From the NCBI GenBank assembly GCA_016935195.1, contig JAFGRL010000106.1:1-41309 (forward strand): a stretch of 41,309 nt of DNA. The letters run 5' to 3'. Position 1 is the stretch's first letter. Each line of letters starts with the position of its first letter. This stretch comes from Sedimentisphaerales bacterium. Lineage in GTDB: Bacteria > Planctomycetota > Phycisphaerae > Sedimentisphaerales > Anaerobacaceae. The notes below the pieces were generated by a model. That model searched no databases. It was not told the DNA's origin and saw only the letters and a program-made list of their open reading frames with translations. Below, one piece after another: positions 17,620 through 25,800 of this stretch. Both the position numbers and the translations under genes were made by a program.

Positions 17620-18195
17620 GTGACTGAGATTGGTGCTATAACTTGGACTGAAGTTGGCATTTTCTGGACGAGCGTTGTCTTGGCAATTATTACTGTTAGC
17701 GCTACGTTGATCAATTATCTGTTCTTTCGCTCACAGATTGATCCAGATGTCATTGTATATGTAACGCCTGATGAGGATAGACCCAGCATAATTCTTCTCA
17801 TAATCGAGAACATTGGTAGGGGTTTGGCGAAGGATGTCACCTTTTCCATGGATAAAAAACTTCCAGAAAGAGCTTTTGGATTTGAAAATGCTCAACCTCC
17901 AAAAGTGATGAAATCTGGTCCGTTGTTTTCCGGAATTCCTGCCATAGGCCCCCGTTCCAAAAGAGTGATTACTTGGGGACAATATGGTGGTCTATTAAAG
18001 GGAATTAGCGACGATACCATAAATATTACGGTAAAATTCAAAAACAAAAGAACTATCTTTCCAGGTTACAAGTGGCACACTAATGTTTGTCCTGTTGATA
18101 TCAAATCGTTTGAGGGCACCGATGTATCAGATACAAACTGGCAGAAAAAGAGCTTTCAACAACTGGAGCGGATTGCAAAAGCACTTGAGAAATAA
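17620..18195 (+). CDS. hypothetical protein with one N-terminal membrane helix
   Basis: 191 residues from GTG 17620. A single membrane helix lies at residues ~12-36, followed by a soluble beta-rich domain (VIVYVTPDEDRPSIILLIIENIGRGLA resembles the start of a small beta-sandwich). Similar short proteins with one helix are widespread and uncharacterised. The next gene's start overlaps or abuts its end, and the three genes 17620-19341 are packed together, so they may form one operon. The cluster is more AT-rich than the housekeeping genes. Confidence 0.7.
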   Translation: MTEIGAITWTEVGIFWTSVVLAIITVSATLINYLFFRSQIDPDVIVYVTPDEDRPSIILLIIENIGRGLAKDVTFSMDKKLPERAFGFENAQPPKVMKSGPLFSGIPAIGPRSKRVITWGQYGGLLKGISDDTINITVKFKNKRTIFPGYKWHTNVCPVDIKSFEGTDVSDTNWQKKSFQQLERIAKALEK

Positions 18196-18226
18196 GCAAC
18201 CTAACAAGTCCAACCCGAACTGGGTT

Positions 18227-18703
18227 GTGCTACGTTCTCAGCTTCAGACGAAACTCCTGTTCATTCATGTAGTTGCGCCTATTACATTAGGTGGTATTAT
18301 TTATCTATTGTTCAGAGATAAAACCTTGATGATGTTTCGTTGGGCAGACGCTATCGGAGTAAAGCCGGTTCTCGATGACATCCGCATTTACTGTACGACA
18401 ATACAGATGGATAATCTGAAATGGTTTTTCTTCTCGCTTCCTGATGGACTGTGGGTGTATTCATTTACGTCATTTATGCTTATTGTATGGGGATTGAAGT
18501 TTTCAAGACATAGCATATTCTGGATATCTATCGGCCCATTACTCGCTTTGTGCGGTGAAATGGGGCAGGCATTCGGAGTGGTTAGAGGCACATTTGACCC
18601 AATAGACTTATTACTCTGTTTGATTGGCTCAATCCTACCGGTAGTAATCCTTTTTTCAGCAAACCAAGAAAAATTCTATTCAAATAAAGAGGCTTTTTCA
18701 TGA
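18227..18703 (+). CDS. hypothetical polytopic membrane protein, weakly VanZ-like
   Basis: The open frame reaches back to ATG 18083, but that part overlaps the preceding gene by 113 bases and looks non-coding. GTG 18227 gives 158 residues that start directly before the first membrane helix, so I use it. About four hydrophobic helices are seen. The motif LPDGLWVYSF and the later EMGQAFGVVRGTFDPIDLLLCLIG recall the ExxQ...GTFDxxDL pattern of VanZ-like proteins. VanZ gives low-level teicoplanin resistance in enterococci; the role here is unknown. Its TGA overlaps the next ATG (ATGA). Confidence 0.7.
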   Translation: MLRSQLQTKLLFIHVVAPITLGGIIYLLFRDKTLMMFRWADAIGVKPVLDDIRIYCTTIQMDNLKWFFFSLPDGLWVYSFTSFMLIVWGLKFSRHSIFWISIGPLLALCGEMGQAFGVVRGTFDPIDLLLCLIGSILPVVILFSANQEKFYSNKEAFS

Positions 18704-19341
18704 TTATAAAAAATAAGTCTCGACATGCTGCGTCATTACTCGGCTTACTTCTGTTTCTAATCCTTGCAGTTGGTAGCATTGATGATGGTACCCCTACATC
18801 AAATACTTCAACAAAACAAAAACCAAAACGAGAAACAGAGGCAACTCCGGATACTGAGAAAATATCAAGTCGACCAAAAATAAATGCTGAGCTGTCAAAC
18901 CTTGTAATTGAAATTGATTCTGATTTCGGGATAAAGACCCAATTTTTCGACCTGACCATCAGGAACCTATCATCAAAAGATATAACATTATATGTGGTTG
19001 TCTATGCAAAGAATGATAGATTTTCACCACCAAGGCGCGGCGCCTGGCCAATGGGTGGAGTATTATTTTATGAGGCAGGGACAGGGCGAGGGAATTTATC
19101 ATATCATGACATTATGAGGAATTGGAATTCAAAACCTGATAATTCTAAAGGCTGCAAAGTAACAATACCGGTGGATAAGAACGAAAAATTAGAAGGAGCA
19201 TTGCCGATAAATAAAATTTCTCAACACGAAGCATGGCGAGGAAAACCAATTGACCCAAGAGCTAATTATGAAAAATGGAATATTTGGGTGTTTTCTGAAA
19301 GAGGTGAATTACTCTTTAAGAAGACCTATGAGGTAAAATAA
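18700..19341 (+). CDS. hypothetical exported protein
   Basis: 213 residues, starting in an ATGA overlap with the previous gene. Residues ~10-27 form a hydrophobic signal or anchor helix, followed by a Ser/Thr/Lys-rich linker (to ~65) and a beta-rich domain (LSNLVIEIDS, FFDLTIRNLSSKDITLYVVVYAK). The latter looks like an immunoglobulin-type sandwich. No catalytic motif is seen. The overlap shows it is co-translated with the VanZ-like protein. Function unknown. Confidence 0.7.
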   Translation: MIIKNKSRHAASLLGLLLFLILAVGSIDDGTPTSNTSTKQKPKRETEATPDTEKISSRPKINAELSNLVIEIDSDFGIKTQFFDLTIRNLSSKDITLYVVVYAKNDRFSPPRRGAWPMGGVLFYEAGTGRGNLSYHDIMRNWNSKPDNSKGCKVTIPVDKNEKLEGALPINKISQHEAWRGKPIDPRANYEKWNIWVFSERGELLFKKTYEVK

Positions 19342-19442
19342 CTATCGGAGTATAGCAAATCACAATAGAGGTCGTGAAAAAGGGACATACTACATTTCAA
19401 TCACTATTCCAAGTTGCTGTGTTTTCGATTCGGATTCTATCC

Positions 19443-19506
19443 AGCCCGTTAGAAATCCCCGCCGAGCACAAGGCAGACACCTCTGGCGTCCCATTTCTAA
19501 CGGGCT
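19443..19506. repeat. inverted repeat with 14-base arms
   Basis: AGCCCGTTAGAAAT (19443-19456) and ATTTCTAACGGGCT (19493-19506) are perfect inverted copies separated by 36 bases. The whole unit resembles dispersed elements I recall from planctomycete and other environmental genomes, but copy number cannot be judged here. Confidence 0.7.
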
Positions 19507-19564
19507 CCGGAATTTCTCAAGCTCAGAATGAGCGTAAACCCTGCACCGAATGGTACAGGGAGAT

Positions 19565-19598
19565 CCCGCACTTACTTTCTTACAAAAGTTAGTGCGGG
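19565..19598. repeat. hairpin with 12-base arms
   Basis: CCCGCACTTACT (19565-19576) pairs with AGTTAGTGCGGG (19587-19598) with one mismatch and a ten-base loop. It lacks a T run and lies in the hairpin-rich gap. Confidence 0.5.
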
Positions 19599-19715
19599 GT
19601 AAATTTGGTGCGTGGACAATCTCCGAACTCCCTGTTCCATGAGATCCTTGACAGAATTAATCCGCAAAATCCGCGATTACTAATGTTTTACCCGAAATAC
19701 GATATACGCAATCCT

Positions 19716-19760
19716 GTCCTCCTTGAGAGTCCCTAGTCCTAGGGACTCCTTACGGAGGAC
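19716..19760. repeat. double-armed palindromic hairpin
   Basis: Inner arms GAGTCCCTAG (19727-19736) and CTAGGGACTC (19739-19748) form a nearly perfect palindrome with a two-base centre. Outer arms GTCCTCC (19716-19722) and GGAGGAC (19754-19760) extend it. The pairing is symmetrical and strong. Confidence 0.7.
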
Positions 19761-19762
19761 TG

Positions 19763-19792
19763 CCTGCCCGCCGTAGCCTTGGCGAAGGCAGG
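19763..19792. repeat. REP-like palindromic element
   Basis: CCTGCC (19763-19768) and GGCAGG (19787-19792) enclose an inner GCC/GGC pair and the sequence CGTAGCCTTGGCGAA. This closely resembles a short palindromic repeat (CCTGCCTTCGCCAAGGC on the other strand) that I recall as very common in environmental bacterial genomes. It directly follows the preceding hairpin. Confidence 0.5.
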
Positions 19793-19968
19793 AGTTTACC
19801 GAAGGACTCAAAACTACCTCCCCCGTACCTTTTCCCCTTTCCCATCAGCCACAACCACCACCCCCACCCTGCCCGCAGTCTTTTTCTATCCAAAATATCC
19901 TGTTGAAGAATCTGGCTTCGGAGGCTGGATGATAAAATTCTTTTCTGGCCGTACGATAAAAAATTCAC

Positions 19969-19997
19969 TTGACACTTAACAAACTCTATTGTACAAT
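19969..19997 (+). promoter_or_regulatory. sigma-70 type promoter
   Basis: TTGACA at 19969-19974 and TACAAT at 19992-19997 are separated by 17 bases. It reads towards the dispersed repeat and the YbhB-like gene at 20412. No recognised gene begins immediately after it. Confidence 0.6.
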
Positions 19998-20158
19998 ATA
20001 TGTCAAACTAATATGCTAAAACAATCAATAATCAACAACTATCAACTAAAAACTAAGAACTAAATTATGTCTACCGAAGCTCAAACTTGTGCCATAGGTA
20101 TGCTCACCATCCTCGTCGCTCTACATTTGTCGAGAGTCCTCTACAAATCCACCCTTTT

Positions 20159-20290
20159 TATGCAAAACAAACCCAATTTACTAAATGCCCAAATGAACGT
20201 AAACAAAGTATTAACAAAGGATTATGAAAATGTACGCCTTCACAGACGCCGCAAAAACAAAGCCAATCAAAGCCAATTTCAAACTTTTTC
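20159..20290 (+). repeat. dispersed planctomycete-type repeat with coding-like frame
   Basis: One frame reads MQNKPNLLNAQMNVNKVL, then TKDYENV, then KNKANQSQF. I recall many annotated small hypothetical proteins with this NKPN/MNVNKVLTKDYEN pattern in Phycisphaerae genomes, where it behaves as a dispersed repeat rather than a gene. Only one copy is in the window, so repetition is claimed from memory and not shown here. Confidence 0.4.
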
Positions 20291-20411
20291 TGGGGATGTC
20301 ATACGGAGAAAATTATGTTCTGTAACCGTTTAAATGGGAAATGTCAGATTATTATTCTGCTCTTGCAAGGACAGCGAACAGGCTGAGTCCGGAGCAGAAG
20401 GAGGCAAAAGG

Positions 20412-20868
20412 ATGGAGATTAAAATTACAAGTTCGGCTTTTGAAGACGGTGATTTAATTCCTGCTAAATACACCTGTGACGGCCAGGATATTTCGCCGCC
20501 GCTGCAATGGCAGTCTGTTCCGGAATCAGCCAAGACTATTGCCCTTATATGTGACGACCCTGATGCCCCTATGGGTACCTTTGTTCACTGGGTTTTGTTT
20601 AATCTGCCTGCTGAAGAAGCCCCCAGAGAGTGTTCCGGCAGAGAAGATCTTGCCGAGCGGAGCCAAACAGGGTTTTACCGGTTTTGGCAGGGTTGGCTAC
20701 GGCGGCCCGTGCCCACCCAGCGGTACACACAGGTATTTCTTTAAAATTTATGCTATAGATTCTGAACTTGACTTGGCTGCCGGTGCCGACAAACAGCAAC
20801 TGTTAAAGGCTATGGAAGGACATATACTCGCACAGGGACAATTAATGGGCAAATACAGAAGACAGTGA
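20412..20868 (+). pseudogene. YbhB/YbcL-type Raf-kinase-inhibitor-like protein, frameshifted
   Basis: AAGGAGG lies seven bases before ATG 20412. The first frame gives SSAFEDGDLIPAKYTCDG, DISPPLQW, CDDPDAPMGTFVHWVLFNLP, the normal N-terminal two thirds of the family. At a run of five Cs (20620-20624) the match jumps to the +1 frame, which continues EKILPSGAKQGF, GYGGPCPPSGTHRYFFKIYA and ends at 20868. Removing one C restores a product of about 151 residues, the usual length. So this is a recent pseudogene, a sequencing error in the C run, or +1 frameshifting at GCC-CCC-A. Family members bind phospholipid-like ligands; bacterial roles are unclear. Confidence 0.85.
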
Positions 20869-20903
20869 TTCTGTAATGTGTGTTGGCAGATGCCGTCAGG
20901 GGC

Positions 20904-21764
20904 TTAGAAATTTTTCAGTACGACGCCCGTGTGAATCGCAATGAGCATAAGGTAGTCTAAATCGCTAAGGCTGTAATGCTCGTGGTCGGTTGCATTATCG
21001 ATATATATTACGCCGAAGCAGCCTGACTGATTCATAATAGGTGCTATCATTGCTGAGCATATCTTTGCTTCTTTCATTTCTTCCGGCAGATTCGGTAAAA
21101 GCAGAAATCTTTCTTTCTCCACCGCTTCGGTAATCTGCTCGTTTATTTTGATTTGACTTAGCTCAAAACTTGAGCCGCTTTTTCCTCTGCCGGCATGAGA
21201 TGTCATTGGGCCTGAGGATTGACTGCGCAGTGCACACCATACATGAAAAGCACTGAATTGCCTTACTATAATGCTCAAAAGTGCCTGCAATACTTCATCC
21301 GGCCCTGCTGCATGGCAGATGGTTTCACAGGCCTGCAGGAATTCTTTTGTTCTTTTTGCGGGGATGTGAATATCCTGCCCATGCTCGGCTTCTATTTTCC
21401 TTATCACGCTGTGCAGTTGGCGCGGCGGTGTTATTAGCGTGTCCTCTAATTGAACCGGCTTATCCGTCAGGTCTTCTGATTCGAGGCCAACTTCAATTGT
21501 GTAGTTGCTTATACGAACCATATCACCGCTATTGATGCTGGATTTGTGAATCTCTTTGTCGTTTAGGAATGTTTTGTTTGCCGAATCCAGGTCTTCCAGC
21601 ATCCACTTTCCATCGTGGGTTGTGAAAATTACTGCGTGTTGTCTTGATATCGACCTGTCGGACAAAAGTATCTGGCTGTTTGGATGCCTTCCGATATATA
21701 TCGGCCCGGTATCGAACTGAAACTCACGTACTGAGCCATCTCTTTGTTTGACTATTAAGCGCAT
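20904..21764 (-). CDS. FHA-GAF signalling protein
   Basis: About 286 residues from ATG 21764; an in-frame TTG at 21782 would add six. The N-terminal FHA domain (residues ~1-92) has the phosphothreonine-binding landmarks IGRHPNSQ, RSISRQHAV and the Asn in SANKTFLND. A linker follows. The second half (~150-285) is a GAF domain (LLSIIVRQFSAFHVWCAL, SAMIAPIMNQSGCFGVIYIDN). It has no kinase, phosphatase or output domain, so it probably acts as an adaptor in Ser/Thr-phosphorylation signalling with a small-molecule or redox sensing part. It diverges from cysK, with a stem-loop between them. Confidence 0.88.
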   Translation of the reverse strand: MRLIVKQRDGSVREFQFDTGPIYIGRHPNSQILLSDRSISRQHAVIFTTHDGKWMLEDLDSANKTFLNDKEIHKSSINSGDMVRISNYTIEVGLESEDLTDKPVQLEDTLITPPRQLHSVIRKIEAEHGQDIHIPAKRTKEFLQACETICHAAGPDEVLQALLSIIVRQFSAFHVWCALRSQSSGPMTSHAGRGKSGSSFELSQIKINEQITEAVEKERFLLLPNLPEEMKEAKICSAMIAPIMNQSGCFGVIYIDNATDHEHYSLSDLDYLMLIAIHTGVVLKNF

Positions 21765-22183
21765 TATCTCGCTCTGCTGCAAATGGATTTCGCAGACCCT
21801 CGAACTTGCTTATTTTCATGCAATGGCACAGGTTTGTCAAGTAAAACATCCCTGTGGTTAAACTTAATCGCAGATATTCCCGAAAAAATGGATGAATAGA
21901 CAAAAAAGGGTCGGGAGCGGAGGGAGAGGAAAAGCGAGATTATCCCGACCCTTTAAAGTTGCATCTATTGTGATATACGCTGCATCAACTCTATAAAATT
22001 ATACGGCTTTTTCCGAAAAAAGTTCGAATCGTGCAAATTGACGACCGAGAAACTTATTGAGGAAATTACCTCCTTAGCAGAAGCTTGCACTTGAGCTAAA
22101 GGCGATAATTTACTAAAATATCAGTTCTTTGCAATGTTATTTTGTCAAAAATAAAAAAAAGAATTTTTTTTTGAGGCGTGTTG
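21765..22183. other. divergent intergenic region between FHA-GAF gene and cysK
   Basis: About 420 bases. The only clear structure is the long stem-loop at 21905-21954. The rest is AT-rich. I do not see a consensus promoter for cysK, though several weak -10-like AT-rich runs exist near 22100-22160. Confidence 0.5.
21905..21954 (+). ncRNA. stem-loop with exposed GGAGGGAGA (copy 1)
   Basis: AAAGGGTCGGGA (21905-21916) pairs perfectly with TCCCGACCCTTT (21943-21954), leaving a 26-base purine-rich loop that begins GCGGAGGGAGA. A second hairpin with GGAGGGAGA at nearly the same loop position lies on the far side of cysK (23116-23161), though the stems differ completely. That contrast suggests a conserved RNA motif with a covarying stem. 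No T run follows, so a simple terminator is less likely. Confidence 0.5.
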
Positions 22184-23071
22184 ATGCTTACAGATAATAT
22201 TCTTGAACTTATCGGTAATACTCCGCTGTTACAGTTAAAAGGCGAGAGGGTCTTCGCAAAGGCGGAATTTTTAAATCCAGGCGGCAGTATAAAAGACCGC
22301 GTCGCTCTGGCGATGCTTGAAGCCGCTCAGCGTGACGGCAAGTTAAAACCCGGTTCAATAATAATGGAACCGACAAGCGGCAATACGGGAATCGGCCTGG
22401 CCTTGGTGGGCGGGCTGATGGGCTATCGTGTCCGGATTGTTATGCCTGCTGGTATGAGTGAGGAGAGAAAAAAGCTCATTAAAGCCCTCGGTGCCGAGCT
22501 CGTGCTCATCCCCGATGAGGAAGGTCTAACCGGAGCTGTTGAGCGCGTCAGAAAAATGGCCGCTGAGGATGACAATATCTATGTGCCACAGCAGTTTGAA
22601 AATCCTGAAAATCCGCGCGTCCATTATGAGCAGACCGCCAGAGAGTTGTGGCACCAGATGGGAGGCGACATAGATTGTTTTGTCGCAGGTGTCGGCAGTG
22701 GCGGAACCCTGCAGGGTGTGGGTAAGTTCCTCAAAGAGCACAAGGCCGAGGCAAAGATTGTGGCAGTTGAGCCTAAGGATAGTTCCGCACTGTTAGGTCA
22801 CGAACCGGGTCTGCACCAGATACAGGGTATAGGCGATGGTTTTATTCCCGACGTGCTTGATGTATCGCTGGTTGATGATGTTATAGAAGTTACCGATGAA
22901 GATGCGATTGAAACCACGCGCCAGCTTGGTCGCGATTACGGCCTTCTTGTCGGTATTAGCTCCGGCGCAAATGTCTGGGCAGCCCGTCAGTTAACAAAAA
23001 AAATAGAGGGCAACATCACTACAGTTCTGCCCGATCGTGCTGAGCGCTACTTCAGCACTGCACTTTTGTAA
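22184..23071 (+). CDS. cysK: cysteine synthase (O-acetylserine sulfhydrylase)
   Basis: A PLP enzyme of fold type II that makes cysteine from O-acetylserine and sulfide. ATG 22184, with AGG seven bases earlier, gives 295 residues; a GTG at 22178 is also open. Features: IGNTPLLQL near the start, the PLP Lys37 in NPGGSIKDR, the substrate loop PTSGNTGIGLA, the phosphate-binding GVGSGGTLQGVG, and a C-terminal GISSGAN with PDRAERYFS. The last motif usually reads D(S/R)GERY in this family, and here it is DRAERY. CysM or cystathionine-beta-synthase-like variants cannot be fully excluded, but CysK fits best. It is flanked by two similar stem-loops. Confidence 0.93.
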   Translation: MLTDNILELIGNTPLLQLKGERVFAKAEFLNPGGSIKDRVALAMLEAAQRDGKLKPGSIIMEPTSGNTGIGLALVGGLMGYRVRIVMPAGMSEERKKLIKALGAELVLIPDEEGLTGAVERVRKMAAEDDNIYVPQQFENPENPRVHYEQTARELWHQMGGDIDCFVAGVGSGGTLQGVGKFLKEHKAEAKIVAVEPKDSSALLGHEPGLHQIQGIGDGFIPDVLDVSLVDDVIEVTDEDAIETTRQLGRDYGLLVGISSGANVWAARQLTKKIEGNITTVLPDRAERYFSTALL

Positions 23072-23503
23072 CTTTCATTCACAAATTGAATTATGACCTT
23101 TTTACAGTAAAAAATGGGCTGAGGCCAGGAGGGAGAAATGAGGAGCTTTGAACCTCAGCCCTTGTGTAATGTTCAGATATTGATATTCTGTCAGCCTCTT
23201 GAACTTAGCTTAAATGCACTTTAATTAGCCTCCCAAAACTGATCACCCCCGAAAGGGCAGTTTTTGGATGCTATATCATTTGGCATCTTTTGTCAATACA
23301 AAATTCTGTATATTTTCAAAATATCTCCTGCTTCTGTTTACGGGAGGTTTCTAAAAAAACTGAAATTGAATAGTCTGTAGCTGCATCTTTACAGTGATTC
23401 CGATGTGTTCAAAGCATTGTTGACTGTCTTGAAGGATTTTGTAGATAATACCGTAAATGGAGCAGTATTTTTTCTTTAAAAAAGCAATACCCCCCTATGC
23501 CGG
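23072..23503. other. intergenic region after cysK
   Basis: About 430 bases with a stem-loop at 23116-23161 and nothing else convincing. A 28-residue frame beginning at the ATG at 23138 inside that loop has an ideal AGGAGGGAG ribosome site but no recognisable product. Confidence 0.5.
23116..23161 (+). ncRNA. stem-loop with exposed GGAGGGAGA (copy 2)
   Basis: GGGCTGAGG (23116-23124) pairs with CCTCAGCCC (23153-23161) around a 28-base loop that starts CCAGGAGGGAGA. Its design matches the hairpin at 21905-21954: stem of different sequence, same nine-base purine motif two or three bases into the loop. It may end the cysK transcript, but the downstream bases are not a T run. Confidence 0.5.
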
Positions 23504-23959
23504 CTATCTTTTTGCAGCTTCAGCCAATTTCTTGCCCAGATCGATAAGCGTAGTGGCAGATTTACTGTCAGGCATGCCCTGTACAAGGACCGGTTCCATA
23601 ACCATTTTGAATTTGAAGGTATTGCAGATGCTCTCTACGCTTTTTACGGCCTTGCCTCCGCCGCCGTGGGTAACAAAAATTCCACATGGCTTATCGGTAA
23701 CAGAGCCCTGGGTTGGATAGTACGTTCGGTCAAAAAAATCCTTTAGCCCTCCGGCCATATAGCTAAAATAATCCGGAGAGCCCACTGCAATAGCATCGCA
23801 GCTCTTTAGGTTCTCAATGGTTGCTTTCAACGCTTGCTTTATCACAACTTCCGTATTATTTATTTGTTTTGCCCCTTTGGCAACAGCTTCGGCAGCCTCT
23901 TTGGTATTGCCGCCCTGCGAATGATAGACAATCAGAATTTTTTTATTTACATCTGTCAC
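23504..23959 (-). CDS. flavodoxin-like protein
   Basis: 151 residues from GTG 23959 (GAAAGAG upstream). The FMN phosphate-binding loop is near the start (ILIVYHSQGGNTKEAAEAVAKG). The middle holds CDAIAVGSPDYFSYMAGGLKDFFDRTY and the aromatic segment typical of WrbA/flavodoxin-family oxidoreductases. It should bind FMN and transfer electrons in the cytoplasm. The electron partner is unknown. The Tat-exported aldo/keto reductase gene is upstream on the same strand, 66 bases away, so both may be co-transcribed. No Cys or Fe-S motif is present. Confidence 0.88.
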   Translation of the reverse strand: MTDVNKKILIVYHSQGGNTKEAAEAVAKGAKQINNTEVVIKQALKATIENLKSCDAIAVGSPDYFSYMAGGLKDFFDRTYYPTQGSVTDKPCGIFVTHGGGGKAVKSVESICNTFKFKMVMEPVLVQGMPDSKSATTLIDLGKKLAEAAKR

Positions 23960-24025
23960 GTTTCTACTCTTTCATAACTTTATTCGTCAACTTTTTACAG
24001 TTGCCTGGTTACCACTACCTGCAAC

Positions 24026-25285
24026 TTAAGAGAGTTTACTGACAGCTTCGGCAACAAAGCTTCCAATCGGCATGTTTTGCGGACAGAGTGCTTCAGCGGT
24101 GCGATAGTCGATATCAAGTAGTCTGTTTCTGGTACTTGCAGGTATTTGAGCAAAAAGCTCTCTTGCTCCGGTTCTGTCACCATAACTGTTGTGGTACATA
24201 AGATATCGCATAATGTCTCTTATGCACGGCATCCCCGGAAGTGCTGATTCACAGTTGGATGCACAGCCGGCACAGTAGCCACTTGCGGTTGCCTGAGCAT
24301 ATCTGTTGAGGGTTGCTTTATCCGTCCGTGAAAGTTTTGTCTTATCGAATGCTGCCGCTATGTTTAACATCAAATGGGAGATATTGTCCCTGCCAATACA
24401 AACTGCGCTTATTCTCTTGTCGTCGAGGATTACTTTCAATTTTGCCTGTCCTTCTGTGAAGCCGCGTTTTATAAAATGTTCGGTTAATTTCTTGTCTTCG
24501 GCTGTAAAGGTATTTTGGTCTTGACCTTGTCCCTGAGTTTTCATAGCAATAATCGCGATGCCGGCCTTATGGCATGCATCTACTGCAGTCTGCATATCTT
24601 TATCCTGCATATAGCGAAAGTTGAAGCTGGTCATTATGGCATCAATCCAGTCTAGCTTTGAAGCTGCCATAAGACACTGCGCCATATTGGTGTGTGTTGT
24701 AAAACCAAAAAATTTAATAAGTTTTCGTTCCTTTGCTTTTTGGGCCCACTGCTTTAACTGATCGGTCAGCAAGGCAGGATCGCTGCAGCCGTGAATGCCA
24801 TAGTATATATCAATATAATTAGTGTTCATTCTTTTCAGACTTGTTTGCAGACGGTCTTCCACATCCTCTATCTTGTTTGCTCCCGATGCCTTTGTGGCAA
24901 TGAACAATTCTTTACGAAGCTCCGGATTCTTTGCCAGAAATTTACCTATCCCTAATTCGCTGTTACCATAGCCATAGCTGTTGGCGGTATCCCAGTAGGT
25001 CATTCCCCATTGCAAGGCTTTTCGCAGGACTATTTGTTTGTCAACAACGTTAAACATCGTTCCAAGGGCAAGGCAGGGAACCTCAATGCCTGTTTTGCCG
25101 AGCCTGCGTTTCGGTATTTGGGGGGGCTGCTCTTTTTGCAGCTTTTTTGGCTTTTTGGCTTTAGCTGTATTTGGTTCATTGGTATCGGCCAGTATTTTGC
25201 CCGCAGCAAGCACAGAGCCCAATCCGGCAGCACTCATACTCCGCAGAAAACTTCTTCTATTGAAACCGTATTGTTTTTCTTTCAT
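24026..25285 (-). CDS. Tat-exported aldo/keto reductase with C-terminal Cys cluster
   Basis: ATG 25285 with CAGGAG nine bases upstream gives 419 residues; the open frame reaches back to a TTG at 25312. The N-terminus carries a twin-arginine signal (NRRSFLRSMSAAGLGSVLAAG), so the folded enzyme goes to the periplasm. The catalytic tetrad is complete: Asp99 (YWDTANSYG), Tyr104, Lys132 (FIATKAS) and His165 (YGIHGC). Near the C-terminus a Cys-rich motif (YCAGCASNCESALPGMPC) matches the [4Fe-4S]-type site of one aldo/keto reductase subgroup. Substrate and cofactor partner are unknown. Planctomycetes have many such exported oxidoreductases. The flavodoxin-like gene downstream could be part of the same redox chain, which is inference. 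Confidence 0.92.
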   Translation of the reverse strand: MKEKQYGFNRRSFLRSMSAAGLGSVLAAGKILADTNEPNTAKAKKPKKLQKEQPPQIPKRRLGKTGIEVPCLALGTMFNVVDKQIVLRKALQWGMTYWDTANSYGYGNSELGIGKFLAKNPELRKELFIATKASGANKIEDVEDRLQTSLKRMNTNYIDIYYGIHGCSDPALLTDQLKQWAQKAKERKLIKFFGFTTHTNMAQCLMAASKLDWIDAIMTSFNFRYMQDKDMQTAVDACHKAGIAIIAMKTQGQGQDQNTFTAEDKKLTEHFIKRGFTEGQAKLKVILDDKRISAVCIGRDNISHLMLNIAAAFDKTKLSRTDKATLNRYAQATASGYCAGCASNCESALPGMPCIRDIMRYLMYHNSYGDRTGARELFAQIPASTRNRLLDIDYRTAEALCPQNMPIGSFVAEAVSKLS

Positions 25286-25800
25286 TATTCTATTCTCCTG
25301 CCAAGTTTTCAACTTATCGTCACCTTCTCAACTATCTTTGTTGCTTTTGCTGTGCGCAAAGTATTACCATAAAACTATAAATGATTTACGTATCTCCAAG
25401 CCGAAACATAATTTTACTTTATTCGAGCCGTAAATCAAATAGCAGAAAGTAAATCTCTGCGAATTTAAGCAATTTTTTGCTGCACTGGCATAAGTTAAGA
25501 TAACAGACAATTAAGGGATAGCCATCAGCTTAGTGTAAATATGGAAAGGAATCGATGTCTGAAAAGGACTACCTTCAATTGTCTAAAAACCCATTTTTAA
25601 GCCTGTTATGGCAGTTCTTATCGAAATTTTAATAAATTCTAAAAAAGATTCAAAGAAACGTCCTATAAATTACTTGATTGGGCGTTCCAATTATGTTAAA
25701 TTTATAAAAGAAGAGGAGAGCTGTAATGCATGGCTCCACAAAAGGTTTTTTCAGCTTTCCCTAATACCGCAACTATTATCTTGTCAGCATTGAAGAGTTA
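25286..25800. other. intergenic region before a sigma-54 activator
   Basis: About 515 bases, AT-rich. It contains a 12-codon frame (ATG 25726 to TAA 25764) behind a strong AGAGGAGAG ribosome site; this is in frame with the regulator that starts at 25801 but separated by the stop. The 61-residue frame at 25608-25793 has no family resemblance. I see no -24/-12 promoter. Confidence 0.45.

Larger units (their letters stand above)
19342..20411. other. long non-coding stretch rich in hairpins and repeats
   Basis: About 1 kb without a convincing gene. It contains four inverted repeats (19443-19506, 19565-19598, 19716-19760, 19763-19792), a consensus-like promoter (19969-19997) and a dispersed coding-like repeat (20159-20290), each listed separately. 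Open frames at 19374, 19779 and 20067 cross these repeats and look non-coding. Confidence 0.6.

Noticed and set aside
18083-18226. N-terminal extension of the VanZ-like protein from ATG 18083
   Set aside because: It overlaps the preceding gene for 113 bases and has no membrane-protein character; GTG 18227 is a better start.
20067-20333. 88-codon protein after the promoter at 19969
   Set aside because: Its second half is a dispersed repeat pattern and the first half has no family; treated as non-coding.
20341-20457. Frame of 38 codons (MSDYYSALARTANRLSPEQ) overlapping the start of the YbhB-like gene
   Set aside because: Plausible composition but no ribosome site, and it runs across the real gene's start; kept as a curiosity only.
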